Source: Glossina fuscipes (lineage: Eukaryota; Arthropoda; Insecta; Diptera; Glossinidae). From it: 64,000 nucleotides of DNA. The stretch covers positions 5,909,675-5,973,674 of the forward strand of contig NW_023998455.1 of the NCBI RefSeq assembly GCF_014805625.2. The letters run 5' to 3'. Shown here one piece after another: positions 1-13,030 of the stretch. Below the pieces are notes generated by a model, which was not told where the DNA came from, made no database searches, and saw nothing but the letters and a program-made list of their open reading frames with translations. Position 1 is the first letter of the stretch. Each line of letters starts with the position of its first letter. A program made the translations under genes and the position numbers.

Positions 1-967
1 TATAATTTCGCACCACTTGCTCATGCGGGGAAATGCGTAATCCACGAGAAAATGTGAGGAACTTCCATTTTTTATTATATCAATCAATACATAGGGGGAT
101 ACAGAGTCTTGTCTGCCCAAGTACGGTCAAGTACTCAAGCTCTACAAAGTTGCTTTTAAGCTAACATATTTCAATGCAATTTGTTGCACTAACACGTCTT
201 GCCCCAAGCAGTAGTCGTATTGAAGACATCTTTACGGCATCTTCGATTTTTCATATGACGTTGCATTTAAAAAAAAAACGTTATACGTTATTTAGTTGTT
301 TGTTGATCAAGGTCAGAGAACCTTCAAGAGCAACTTGAAAAATTTTAATGGGACCGGATCACTTCTTTAACTCTGTCCCACAGAAAAATTCTTATGTAAT
401 CCAAGGCTTTCTATGAGTGACAACAAGTTTAACTCTTAATAATTCATCAAGGTCTCATCAAAAGTACGCTTTCCCAACGCAATAAGTTATATCAGGTACG
501 AAATGCTGAAACGAAAATTGGCTGACAGATGTACTCACTATCGAATCGACATTTGACAAAAATTTCCAACCCATAGCAATACAGCAAAGATGACCAGAAT
601 ATAAAAAAAAAAAAACCTTTTTTTACTTATCATCCGTCCCTTCATCCGTATTGCAAAACTGGTTCTAACTGGTTCATCTTGGAAGCACACTCAACTGGGA
701 GGCGGTTTTGTTGTTCTGCGCGGGTTAATCAATAGGCTCGAGACTACTTCCGTTCACCTCTTATATTTTATAGATACCTATGCAATTTTTGATATATCTT
801 TGATAAAGACAGATCCGAAAAATTGTATTAGGCCAAGTAATGCATAGAATAAAATAAAAATATTTGGCCAAAGCCGACAATTTTTTTTGGTTTTTATAAT
901 GTAATTAATTCAGTCAGAGTATAAATTCTGGAGACTGAAGTCTTTAAAAAAGGATTAGAATGCATCT

Positions 968-1046
968 AATTTAAGATTTGAACCCACGACCATTAGTGAG
1001 TTGTTGTCGTAGAGACTCTTTGCTTACTCGACCAATCAGGCGGATT
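968..1046 (-). repeat. tRNA-related repeat (SINE-like), copy 1
   Basis: On the minus strand the block reads CCTGATTGGTCGAGTAAGC, an A-box-like D arm, and about 40 nt later GTGGGTTCAAATCTT, a B-box-like T arm. The stems are not well paired, so this is a tRNA-derived relic rather than a working tRNA. The second copy at 8382-8446 aligns with it along its length. Confidence 0.4.
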
Positions 1047-1390
1047 TTTTATGATTTTAAATTAGTTTCGTAGGTAGAATTTATACTGAATGGGGTGCAG
1101 GGCAACACTGTGACTTCTTTCTTTCTATACGCAATTATATGAATTATCGCACTAAAGTGTGTACAATAAATTTTATTTTTCGTTATTAAATAGTTTCAGT
1201 TCTGTATCAAAGAAATGTTATTTGCTTTCCTGCTTAATGCGAACTATTGCGCAGCTAAACCCTTAGTATAATATAGAACATTGGATGGTTACGATCTAAA
1301 GCCGTAATAGCTTTGATGCAGAGAAGATGACCTGTTAGCATAGACTCAAAAGCAGAACAGCGGCTCTACTTTTGTGACGGCGATGGGCAA

Positions 1391-1417
1391 GGGGGAGGGG
1401 GGGGGGGGGGGGGGGGG
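1391..1417. repeat. Poly(G) run
   Basis: Five G, one A, then 21 consecutive G. This is the only long G run seen in the window. Confidence 0.95.
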
Positions 1418-3837
1418 ATACAATTGCGCAGGATTTATTACGATTTATTTCAATCAAACGATACCGTCACTAAGGAGGACTAGTAATAACAGTTGATGCA
1501 ATTGCGAATAAAAATGGACCCGGTATTCCAAAAATTATTCTATCACGAGTTTTCCGTATGGAGAAATGCGACCCTGTATCAAAAAATTGGCTCAGTAAAT
1601 GTTTGTAACTGTTGCAACTTGTCTGCTGTTATTAGCAGAGATTGCTTCTCTCAATAAGAACGGCTTTTAAGAGATAACTTAGCGCTAGTTCTTTCCGCAT
1701 GGAATTCTCTCTTATTTCGTAAAGACGGCGGAAGCGAATACCAATATTTATGATAATAATATGCATAGTAAACGTAGAAGAGGTCTTTCAAAGTAAAGCC
1801 TCGAATATCGAAAAAAAAAAAAACGACGGAAGCAGAGTTATACATGTAATGTTTGTGTGTGATATGCAGTAAGTAATACATAATATATGACAATGTATAA
1901 TATATATATATATATATAAATGTTTATATTTATATATTTAATTATTTTTCTGTCACCGCTTTCTGACCTGTCTCGTAACTGCTTTTACCGCATTCCACAG
2001 CGAGAAAGAAAAACAAAGCCCTTCAGAAGAGCAACAAGTAAATAATGAGAATTAATAAAAATCAATTTTTTTTTTTTTTTCAAAATGTTCTCTGAATGAG
2101 TTTGAGAAAAATTTTTTATAAACAAAGTTATATTACGTGGGTTACAAGTACTTTTGGATCTCATGTCATAAAAAAAAAAAAAAAAAAAAAAGATTTATGT
2201 AAAGATAAACATTGTGTATAACAAATTGTGAACAACGGAATCGATTTACAATAGACGTTCGTTTGGTTGTCTAACTGTTGAAATTGCGCTTAGAACTTCA
2301 AAATTTTTGTCATCATCGCAAACCTATATAAGTACGTAGATATTATGCATGCATGTTTATACGTAAATGTATGCATAGTACATATAAGCCAGTAGTGGGT
2401 ATTAAAAAACTTATGGCCAAGCCGATTACAGATTTTTTTTTTAATGCTTTCCCTCTATTTTTTTTTGTAATTTTTTTTATTTATTATAAGAAAGATATAA
2501 AACGCTTAAATACGTATACATACACGCACGCACACACACCCTCAAGTTAGGAGACGGCTAGAAAAATTTTTTACTTTACTTCGGTTAATAGATGTGCATA
2601 GATAGACTTGTAAATATGTATGCATGCATTGATATACACGTATGCATGTATGCATGTATGCATGCAGTCATTAACAGCCTTCGTTGTGTGCATAAGCAAG
2701 CATGCTGTGACATTTAGTTCTCATTCATCTATACACGCGTGCAGGCGAGTATATATATGCAGATAGATATGTATGTATGAGAAATGGTAACAAATCATGG
2801 CCATTGAAATGATATAAATGACAATCGTTTACGTTTTTTTTATTTTCTCATGTCCATAAAAATACACATACGCGCACACATACACACACACACACAAACA
2901 CACACTCAGGCAAGGAAAGAAACAGTCGCTACGAAAACATACTTATAATCATAATTTGCTAGCAAAAAACATGCAACTTCATTTAGTTAGAAAAAGAAAA
3001 AAAACAACTAGAAAAAAAATCAAATAAAACAGAAAAACAAAAAAAAAAAAAAAAAGAGAAGAATAAAGCAAAAGCAGAGAAACAGTTGCATTCAACTAAA
3101 AACAGCATTCCAACAACATGTTGTTTGCTACTCTTTTTATTACTTGTCGTACACTTTTTTCTTCTTTGTTTTTTTTGTTTTTTTTTTTTCTTTCTTTCTC
3201 CGATCCACAAAGAGAACAAACTTAAGTAAAACGCGTACATTTTTATATATAAAAGTTTAACAAACATAATCATATGTGCGTGTGCGCGTTGTGTGCTTCT
3301 TTTAAGAAAAGTGTTGCCATTCGAATTTTATTGCTTTTATGAAAAACATAATATAGTTTATATATTAGTTGTTAACAACCGAAACCTGGATAGATGGAAG
3401 AAGCAGCATAAAATTTTTAAACATTTGAATGACATAAACACAGACACATCGCGCACGGCTTCCTAGTTTTTGTTTTTCGTTTTCTTTTACGCCTTATGGA
3501 AAAAAAGGAAGCAAAGAAAAATTGAAAAAAAGGTACGTTACAGTTGTTCGATATGCGCACTCATTCAGGGAAATGTGTTTTCTCTCTTCCTTTTTTTTTG
3601 TCTCTTTTTATTGTTATTGTTGTTGTACTAAAACCATTCCTCCCTAACTAAAAAAAAAAAAATATATATATATATATATAGTGATCAGCGACCTGAAAAG
3701 CAAATCTGTTCGTTACTATTATTATTTGTTTCGTTAAAAAGTTGTCACTGCTGCTATTACATGTTGTTGGTCGATTGCCGCTACTGCTGCTGTTATTGCT
3801 GCTGCATACATTCCGCAAATGTTGTTATTATATAAAA

Positions 3838-3876
<39 letters not shown>
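3838..3876. repeat. (TTA)n microsatellite
   Basis: About thirteen perfect trinucleotide units. Confidence 0.95.
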
Positions 3877-4015
3877 GACTTTTGCTGTTTTAAAGTATTT
3901 TCTTTAGCTTTTCGATTCTCATTCTTATTCTCTTTCTTTTCTTATTTATCTCTTGCATTTCGTTTCATTTCTTTGTTATGATCCGTTTTATTTTCAGCTA
4001 AGTTGCATAGGATTA

Positions 4016-4049
4016 CATTGCATTGCATTGCATTGCCATGCATTGCATT
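4016..4049. repeat. (CATTG)n pentamer repeat
   Basis: CATTG occurs about six times in a row with one interruption (CCATG). Confidence 0.9.
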
Positions 4050-4315
4050 AGACCGGTTAGTTAGTTTGGTTGATATCGTAAGCAAGCGACGCAATGCATA
4101 ACTTTAAGCACAAACTCGAAACTCTTATAAAAATTAGAGTAAAAATATAAAAAAAATAAAGACAAATGTGCTGCTGCTTATGCAAATAAATAAAAAACAA
4201 AAACACATCGAGGGGAAATATTACAACGCGTTTCCATACACATGTAACGCATTTTGATAAGAAATTTACTTTATTTTATCATATCTAAGCGAACTATTAT
4301 ACATCGAAACTCCTA

Positions 4316-4318
<3 letters not shown>

Positions 4319-4360
<42 letters not shown>
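4319..4360. repeat. (CT)n microsatellite
   Basis: Seventeen CT units, then one GT interruption and a few more CT units. Confidence 0.95.
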
Positions 4361-4422
4361 TCCTCGTTATCTCTGTAAGATCATGAATGGCTAAAGTTGT
4401 CATCTAAAAAATTTAAAAAAAA

Positions 4423-4432
4423 NNNNNNNNNN
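4423..4432. other. Assembly gap (10 N)
   Basis: A run of ten N marks a scaffold join of unknown true length. Confidence 0.99.
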
Positions 4433-5540
4433 GATCGCCCTGATATATTAAGTCAAAGATACAAGGTGAGTAAGGAAAATTATTATTCTTCATCAACCTG
4501 ATCTGGATATTTTCTAACCCACGAATGACTACGAGTATCATGCTACATTGATGAAAAATATTTAAAGTTCATATAAGGGCTAATGGCAATCCACTCTCAA
4601 GCGATTGACATCAAATTGCAACTGGAGCTCATTTCAAGTGAAATATGCAGCATTTATTTTAAATGTTGAATGAAAGCAAAAACCAGCCTCCCTCTCTCCT
4701 GCAAAAACGAGTTAAAGTGAATCAATCGATTATGTTATTCTTCAGTGAAACGCTAGTGAACCATGATATTTTGAATTCAAAGTGAAAATTGCTATCACGT
4801 GACAGTTGAGAGCGAACAAATTCGGATTAAGATAACAAGAAAAGCGTTTGCTAGACACAGGTCCATTGAGATTTGTTTTTAATGAAAGAATCGCTTCTTT
4901 GGCACATGCCTCCTGGATTTATGACAAAATATCAGTATTTACGAAAAATAATCCGATCGTAAATGATTTCATTTAAAGCTATCACGCAGTCACACATCTA
5001 CACGCACGTTGATGGTCAGAAAGAATTCGAAACAAAGCATCAAGGACGGAACTACGGAAGAAGTGAAATCATTACCAAGTAAAAAGCAAATGAATCGAAA
5101 GCATTATGTTTCCTTTGCCACAGCACTTACTTATAACTCAATATTATTAATAAAATGAAATAATCGATCAATTTATGATATGCATGCTATGCATACAAAA
5201 GGTATAAATGAAGAGGAAGAGAAAAAAATGGTAGAAGATTTACGGGATTTAAAATGGGATAATAAAGGCATCGTTGCATCAATGGAACGAATCAGAATTT
5301 CGTAGCAATTGCTGTAAGCAGGTCGCATCAACTCAAGCGAACATTATAATTAATTGAAACAAAAAAAAAAAAAAAAAACAAGAAAAGAAAATAAATAAAA
5401 TTTTAAGGAAAACTAAGAAAGTGTTAAAAAACACACGCATAAATTTTGTATACATCTAAACCAGTTAAAGGCAGGCATTGTATGTTAATATTCGCTTAGC
5501 AATGCCCTGCTTTTTTTCATATATATCTAATTTAAATTTA

Positions 5541-5646
5541 TGCGTATGTACGTATGCATGTACGTATGTATGTATGTATGTATCAATGTATGTATGTATG
5601 TATGTATGTGTATATATATATGTGTATGTGTGTGTGTGTGTGTGTA
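5541..5646. repeat. Compound (TATG)n/(TA)n/(TG)n microsatellite
   Basis: TATG/TACG units pass into TA and then TG dinucleotides. This explains the Tyr-Val-Cys-Met runs of overlapping open frames on both strands here. Confidence 0.9.
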
Positions 5647-6717
5647 TTTCGCTTAGCATTTCAATTTTGCAAAAGTTAGCATTTGTGGTTTTTAAGTTGT
5701 ATGTATAAATTAAAAAGCAAAAAAAAAAAAAAAAAAAAAAAAAACAAAAAAAAAAAAAAATTCAAAAAAAAAAAATATAACCAAAAATAATTCCATAAAA
5801 AATATCTATAAAAACACAAAAAAAAAAAAAAAATATTTATGGCAAATTGCAAATATACTTTCAACATTAACCGAACGTTTTGCGCAAAGGAAAATGAGAG
5901 AGAAAAGAAATAAACAAAAACATACCAAACACAAAACCTGTCCGGACAGATATCGGTGTCTGTTTATGCATTTATTTATAAGTGGTTTTGTGTTTATACG
6001 AAAAGGTGTGCAAGGAAAGAACCCATACAACATAGACGAGAATAGCATATAACAAAATGTAAAAAAATAAAAAAAAAAAAGTATTATAAAATATTGAAAA
6101 TACTTTTTAAGGACAAAAACAAAAAAAAAAATTTGTCATTTTTATTACATTCATTTATAGCAGAGCATGTTTTCAAATCTCATTTTGCCATAACTATCTG
6201 CATTAGTGGAGCATTCGTTTTTATTTAGTTTTAAATTTTGCTTATTATTATCTTCGCTTCTTTTTTTTTTTTTGCTCCATAAATCATTTAATTTTAAATT
6301 TTCTCCTTCACTCTCTCACTTATTATTTTTTTTTTATTAATTTAATGCAGCAAAAAAAAGGCAAGAAAAAAAAAAAACAAAAACATTCATTTTATTTCAT
6401 TTATTTTCATTTTAATTTCTTACTTTTATTGAATAATCTTTTATATATATATATATATTTTTTTTTTTACTTTAACGAACGTGAGGAAAATAGAATTTTT
6501 AGGTTTTTCTTTTATAAAATTATTTAATCACTTTACTTCAACATATGTAAGCGCCCGAGTTTTTCTTTCATTAAATTCGACTCCGTCCGCCTCTTTTACG
6601 TTTGCACGTCAACAAAACTAAAAATCAAACTGGAAAACCTCTTTCACGGTAGTGCACTTCAGGGGCGCAACTTTCGTGATCTCGTGATTATTCAAATTAA
6701 TTAAGAAAGAGAGCGGG

Positions 6718-6768
6718 AGAGAGAGAGAGAGAGAAAGGAAGAGAGAAAGAGAGAGAGTGAGAGAGAGA
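6718..6768. repeat. (GA)n-rich tract
   Basis: Imperfect GA repeat interrupted by AAAG and GTGA. Confidence 0.85.
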
Positions 6769-8381
6769 GAAGAAAAAAAACAGAATCAATTTAATACTGG
6801 GTAAGTGCTTATGACTTCACAGTCTCGATCAGTCTCGATCGAGTGCAAGCTGACAGCGTTACAGACATATTCAAACCTGTTAAATTAAAAATATTTCGAA
6901 ATGAGCGAAAGAAAAATTGACAAAGTCAAAAAAAGAGAGCAACAGGAATTGAGAAAAGAACTGAGAGTATTTTTAAATTGCTCCACATTTTTTTAAAGAA
7001 CGTCATGCATTCTTTGCTTTTATTATCAACAAAATTAATTATTATTACTATTTAATGTTTTCGGGCTATACAAGGAAATTTCTTTTAAGTTTTTGTTTTT
7101 TTTTGTTTTGCCATTTTATTATTATAAAAATATTTCAATAAAAATTTAATTATTATAAAAATTAATACTTAAAACTGTATCAATCAACTGATTAGTTAAA
7201 ATAAAATGTGGGTATGAATGTGAGCGAATGAGTCACTAGTTACTTCACTCAGCAAGCAAACTTGATTGAACATCAAATTCCTCGGTAACAGAGCAAACAA
7301 CAGATTTCTGTTAATATTAACATTGAAGCGAACTTTTGCTTTTTACTCCTTTCTAAAGGCGAAAAAGGCGAAAAACTCTTCTTCTACTTCTTTCTTCGGC
7401 TCTACTAGTGCAACTAAAAAAACTCTTCGAAATTATGTTGTAAAGCAACAATCGCGCACGGAGTGCACACTCTTTTGCGCGCATATTGTTCATCATACGT
7501 AATCGCACACTTTTTTTGGTTTTTTTTCTTGACCGTTTAAATTAAGGCATGCACACACACACCCACACGCACACACAAACACTCACAAAAATGTTGAAGC
7601 ATCCCACGACAATAACTGAAATCTCATCATAGTCTCCGCTAGTCTTTCGGTAGCAAAAACATATTTCAGCCTCTAATGAAATATTTGTTGAAAACATGTA
7701 TTCTCTCCTTTCCCAAAATTCTAATATTAGCTTATGGTATTTATCAGTGTATCTTAAAGTATTTCATGATCAATAATTTAAGCTCTTCTCCGGAATCTTT
7801 AGCTAAGGTTGAGCCAGTGGTCCGACGATTTGTAATGAAGAGGTTATTGGCATGCTTTCAACGATCAGCAAATGTGTTGCTAATAAACTTTTGCTTTAAT
7901 TTGCTTTCGCTATAACTTGTTCAGGAAAATGTCAATTTATGATTTGCATCAACTGTCCGTAAAGCTTTCCTGCATTATAATGAATACAATATCGATTGTT
8001 AAGTACATTTTTAATGAATCTATCGAACACCAACTGCAGCTATGATTCACACGGCGAGTAAGTCATAAGAAAGAGAAGAACTTTCTCCTTTTTGAGAACA
8101 CACCTAATACACATTCTTCTGAAACGCTTTAGCCGATTACTCCAATAGCAGCGGGAACTAACCGTAAACGACATTATCCGTAAAAGCTGCTTGCGTACTT
8201 ATGGGGAAGAAGGAGGAGTTCTGCACTGAATTTGGAAATTCTCTCTTAAAAAAACAGGAATTTTTTTGACGAATACCGCTGGATCCAATAAAAACGAACT
8301 TCTTTTTTTTCTTGCTTACTTAATAAAGAAAGCAATGGGATTTTTTCTTCATAGAAAATGTGGCATGAATTTCTTCTGTAT

Positions 8382-8446
8382 GCGTCTGAGTGGCCGAGCA
8401 GGCAAAGTGTCTTGGGAAGTGATCGTAAGTTGAAATCACAAATGCG
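8382..8446 (+). repeat. tRNA-related repeat (SINE-like), copy 2
   Basis: GCGTCTGAGTGGCCGAGCAG is followed by GGCAAAGTGTCTTGG and, after a gap, by GATCGTAAGTTGAAATC. It matches copy 1 (968-1046, opposite strand) in the A box, the AAAG.GTCT stretch and the B box, with a shorter middle. Confidence 0.4.
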
Positions 8447-8951
8447 GTAGAGTTTTTAAATAAACCCAATAACCTTGGATGCAACATACATTAGGATAAA
8501 GAGCGTCATTTTTATTTTAAAGCCTTCCGGGCTAATTGACAAAAATTTATTTGCAGCCGTTACGCCAGTGTCATTTAAGTTCTTCTTCACGAGTTCTTTC
8601 GAAAATAAGCTTAAATAGAGAATGGTAGGGAACAACAAACCAATATTTGCTCCAAATCATTGCTTCGGTTGCATTATAAAAAAGTGGAACAAATACATAA
8701 AACATATAATTAATTCTGCAGAACCATCTCCCGCCTACATATACCAGACGTACTTGACATTACTTGACTTTCAACATTTTTCATAACACACGAGAAGAGT
8801 GCCAACAAGTGGTCGCTCATTTAGTTACTCTCTCAAATCACCAAATTCGAAGTTCAACCAAAGTCGTCATATATACTATTCGATTATAATCAGATGGACG
8901 CAATTTTTAGCCAAACACATTTTCAATTATTGAGAATTATAAACATTCATA

Positions 8952-8995
8952 AACGCTTACTCTCATAGGTTGGCAATTTTTATACGCTTACTCTC
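8952..8995. repeat. Short direct repeat around the APMAP-fragment donor
   Basis: ACGCTTACTCTC occurs at 8953-8964 and again at 8984-8995, 31 bp apart. The second copy contains the reverse complement of the GTAAGC donor of the gene fragment, so the donor motif itself is duplicated. Confidence 0.7.
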
Positions 8996-9390
8996 GACCA
9001 AGTATAAGATACGAGCCAAAAATAAACGCAAATTACGGAGTTCCGAGAAGATGGCAAAAAGACTAGGATTCTGGCTGTCCGCAGAGGGAATTAATGGAAC
9101 CCCAATACCATCTTCGTTTGGCGTTAAGTTGCCCGGCAATCCAGGCAAACTTTCGGCAAAGACCTCGCCTTTACAAGCATTGCTACCTTTAATATGGTAT
9201 TTCATTAAGCGCGACGATCCTGTTTCTGCGATAACCAAAAAATCCTCCTCAAGGCTGAAAGCAACACCGTTTGCAAAACATATAAATTACCAAGCACTAC
9301 TTTACTCTCATTTTGATTCAAAATTTTCGTCGTCATTCGTGGCACTTGGAGGGATTCTTCCACTATTTCGCTAAGATTTTCAAAGCATCA
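8992..9390 (-). pseudogene. APMAP/hemomucin-like (strictosidine-synthase family) gene fragment, frameshifted
   Basis: The minus strand reads NGVAFSLEEDFLVIAETGSS, then RLMKYHIKGSNACKGEVFAE, then SLPGLPGNLTPNEDGIGVPL, then SADSQNPSLFAIFSEL and LRLFLARILYLVE. The order matches the beta-propeller core of adipocyte plasma-membrane-associated protein and hemomucin, where the family usually has GLPG/D-N and a Trp before VPL (here Gly). The frame before Asn-Gly-Val is interrupted; a one-base shift near 9275 connects it to RMTTKILNQNESKVVLGNLY, the expected preceding strand. A good donor (A|GTAAGC) follows at 8991. No other exon was found, so this is a relic or a remote exon containing an assembly error. 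Confidence 0.6.
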
Positions 9391-9437
9391 GCAGCAAGAT
9401 AAAGATGATTCACCACAGGTAATAAATAAATCGAATA

Positions 9438-9476
<39 letters not shown>

Positions 9477-10225
9477 GAATGTTTTAATAATTTGTTTACC
9501 ATTTAATTATCCCTTTTTAAGTTTATGTTGAGTATTAATAGTTCCCTTACTTGCAAACACAAGTGAAGTTACGTGTTGCACTTTTTGATTGAAGCCTCGT
9601 CTTTGATTAAGTAAAAACCTAAGCACAAACCTATTAACGTCAACCACTACTCTTTCCAGGATGCATGTGCAATTCACCAATACAAATATAATATAATGTA
9701 AGACAAGATAAAAGGAGGATAATGAAACTGAGAGGAGATTATATTATTAACGACTTTTCCAGCAAAAAATAATGCAAAGGTTCTCTGTTTGTTGGCCGAT
9801 TTGTATGTGCTCTTAGGCTTTGTGTCACTTCCTCAGTTAAATTGGTCAGATTCTATCTTTGCAAATAATAGCATTATCGTACTCGACTGCATCTTGCTCT
9901 GAACTTTCGATCGATTTTCCATTCACAAGAGTTCTGTTCGCCCATCGCTCGTAACTATATGATGATGTTTTCTCTCTCTCTTCATAAATGCACATATTTC
10001 ACATTGAAGAGTGTCAAGAGCGTCAAAATTTCTATTCCGTACTGCCTTGAGAAGGTATCAGGTAAAAAACTCGATAAATAATCTCGAAAAGAGGAACCCA
10101 TAAGTGATAAAATTGACTGACCGAGAGGGTTTGCAAAACTGACTATATTGACAAATAATAAGTGTAAAGATGAGTGGATGGATGGCCATGGTGAGGATGG
10201 TATACAAATGCATGCTTCTCTTTGA

Positions 10226-10254
10226 GCAGCAAGCAGCAAGCAGCAAGCAGCAAG
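10226..10254. repeat. CAGCAAG heptamer tandem repeat
   Basis: Four head-to-tail copies of the 7-bp unit CAGCAAG. Confidence 0.95.
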
Positions 10255-11351
10255 TTTTAGTTGTAATGTGTGTTCAAGTATGAAAGGTTTTCGTGTGTAA
10301 GCATATTATGCTTATTTTTTTTTTTTGTTTGTAACAAGTTACGTTTTATTCATACTTTTTTTATTATTATTATTGAACTAAAACACATGCTACATGCATG
10401 CAACGAACGAGTGCTTGGTGTTTGGCTTTTAAGCTCAGGTATAGCTGGTATAACAAATGTTGTTGGTTGAGAGTGCCCTCAGGCAGAGCAGAGCACATGT
10501 GAAAGACGTCTTTGCATATATCGTGTTTATATAGCGAACCAGACTTGCATCCACGGCCGAGAACATTAAAACGCTTCACGCTTACTATGGAAGAGAATTT
10601 TCTTGTCTGCCATTTACTTTCAAATACACAAAAGTCTCTGGTACGCTTGCTGCGATACTGCTTTCTTTACAGTGCGTGGTTTTGTTTTTTTTTCTTTCTT
10701 TACATTTCGTTCAAACGTAAATATTTATATATTTTTTTAATGACACGAAACACAAGTGTCGTGTCTACCTCTTAGTCTCTTAGTATGATAAGCGGGGAAG
10801 TTGGGGAGAGTAGACGTAAGTTCAAAGAATGATGATTAATGTTTTAGAAAAAGAGGTCAAGACTATGAATGGCTTTCTTTCCCTATCTAGATACAAAAGA
10901 GAAGTATTTTTGTATTTTTTTTTTTTTTTTTTTTGTAAATAAATATTCACTTTAGCTTGTAATTGCAAAGAAAAAAAGATAAGGAAAATTTTAAATCCTA
11001 AAACTATATTAGGTTTGCATTTTTAAGATATTCAAGAGAGTAAAGGGTGTTGAGGTCTCCATAGGGAAATATTGCCCCTAAGAAAAGTCGACTAGAAAGT
11101 TGCACCTAAAGTTTGTTAGTGACAGTAAAGTTACAACATTTGTTAATTGGTATGAACGGAACGCTTACTTCCTCCCTTTTTTTATCTTTTGTTTGCTACG
11201 AACCCGTACTATCGCTTATTCGCCGTTCTTATGGAATTTTATTCTGTATACGCACATAAAAGCATAAGTCTACGTAATTACAACAGTCTTTCGAATGTGT
11301 TTTCTTTTTTTTTATGAATTTATTTACTAAATTCAAATTCAATTCTTCCTT

Positions 11352-11516
11352 GAAATAATTGCGTATGTATGAGAAATAATCCCTGGTAGTTGTGTCAAAC
11401 TGAAACGAAACTGAGAAATAATTTCAGAAAGTTTTACTTCAACCGAAAAATAATCCCCCGTAGTTGTGTCTAACTGAACTGAAAGTGAGAAATAATTGCG
11501 TATGTATGAGAAATTC
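11352..11516. repeat. Imperfect direct repeat, unit about 65 bp
   Basis: TAGTTGTGTC followed by ACTGAA and GAGAAATAATT occurs twice (about 11386-11424 and 11461-11497), and AATTGCGTATGTATGAGAAA flanks the array on both sides. It looks like a partly decayed tandem duplication. Confidence 0.75.
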
Positions 11517-12779
11517 GTTCCATTAAATAAATAATGAAGGCATACTTTTGTCTTCGTTTTATCGTACGTTTGGGCGCATGTTAATAAGGTTCCAAATGTA
11601 ATTCGTTTCATTATTTATAATGGTTTGCATCACAATTCTCTAAGCTCTATCTAATGCTTTCTTCAAGGTGAATTTCCATCTAATATCCCATGTTCTTTCA
11701 TTCGTTTACCCACATCGCACATAAATATGTTATATATATTTATTGATTAATATATTGTTTTTGCCATTTTACAAGGATGCATACGTAAATATTGCACCTT
11801 AACACATACTATCATACTATCATAGAAGAAGACGCTTTGATTTATTTCTCCTCTTATCTGTTAACCTAACTTACCTAGCGCGCATGATGAACCATTCTTG
11901 GAATTGTTGTTGCAAGAATCGTCAGACCTTAGTAGAACTTGTCGTAAAGACTGTGTTAAATAAATGTTATATTTAATAATTCAATTTTAGATGTTCTCTC
12001 CCTGTTAGTCCATAAAACAATTTATAATAAAAATGTTATTTATACGAATGAAATTTTTGTCACATAAGTTTTTTTTTAAAACGATCAACGTTTGCATCAT
12101 TCAGAGCTTCGGAGACGCTGTAAATTATGCATTTACGTTTGAATCGGTAAGCATTCCCCCAAAAAAATATGGCAGGTCCCTGCATGAAGAAGGGATGTAG
12201 AAGTGGACTAAATTCATCGAAGGACACGCACATACCGTACCACATAAATGTTTTCCCATTTTATGTTTTAAACATAAAAAGCGCGAGTTATTCCATTAAT
12301 GTTCATTACCCCTAAACTCAAAGTTTCCGCATATATTCTGTGAACGATTCTAGAGTTCCTGCAGAAAAATGCGAAGAAAAGGCCTCGCCCATTCAACTTC
12401 GCCTATATAGAATTCGTAGGGAAAATAGTAGGTTTAGAAAATTGGGCTTTGCAAAGCAAGTCTTTCACTTACTTAAATGTTAAATGTAAGTTAATTTTCA
12501 AAGCCACTTAAGGAATTCATGTTTTTGGCGATCGTGGAATTTGAATATTTGATGTAAATAAATAAATAAAGATAGCGCCAATAATGGAATCCATCGTTTG
12601 CCAAGTCGTTTAACCCCACTTTCTGAACTTTTATAAATTTTAATGTCAAATCGCTTGATTGACTCCTTAATGCATATACCAAAGAGCAAAATAAATAAAT
12701 AAATACATAAATAAATAAAAATATAATAAGTCGACCGACCATTACATACCCTACATAACTTTGCTTCCTGCAGTTATTT

Positions 12780-13030
12780 ACATAAGAACTTTCAAAATAG
12801 GTCGTTATATGGAAAGTGGTGGCAAACCATCAACATGATCCAAACCATTTACGATAGATGGTGTCCAAAATCGCTGGGCCAGAACATGTCGACGTACTGA
12901 AGATTCATCAAACTATCTGCGAAAACAACACAAGAACAAAATGAACATAAGAAAACGGGAAGGACAGCCGGACGGGCAGATAAACTTGGACCTATTTAGA
13001 AAGTGATTCTCATTCGGTCGGCATAAGAAA
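12780..13030. repeat. Degraded dispersed-repeat fragment
   Basis: The block carries GACAGCCGGACGGGCAG, a form of the GACGGACGGACAG motif seen in other repeat copies in this window, in a less AT-rich context. No open frame was recognised. Confidence 0.3.

Larger units (their letters stand above)
1..8951. other. AT-rich non-coding DNA with many homopolymer runs and microsatellites
   Basis: No protein-coding exon was recognised; open frames here are runs of Phe, Lys, Tyr or Ile produced by simple sequence. Between about 2.0 and 7.6 kb the DNA is full of interrupted A runs, T runs, ATG-CATGT repeats and CA repeats, resembling a long fly 3'UTR or intron. Which strand would be transcribed is unclear. 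Confidence 0.6.

Noticed and set aside
2983..3273. 96-codon minus-strand frame
   Set aside because: Lys/Phe runs from A and T homopolymers.
8970..9374. 134-codon plus-strand frame
   Set aside because: It is the complement of the APMAP/hemomucin-like fragment, which carries the family motifs on the minus strand.
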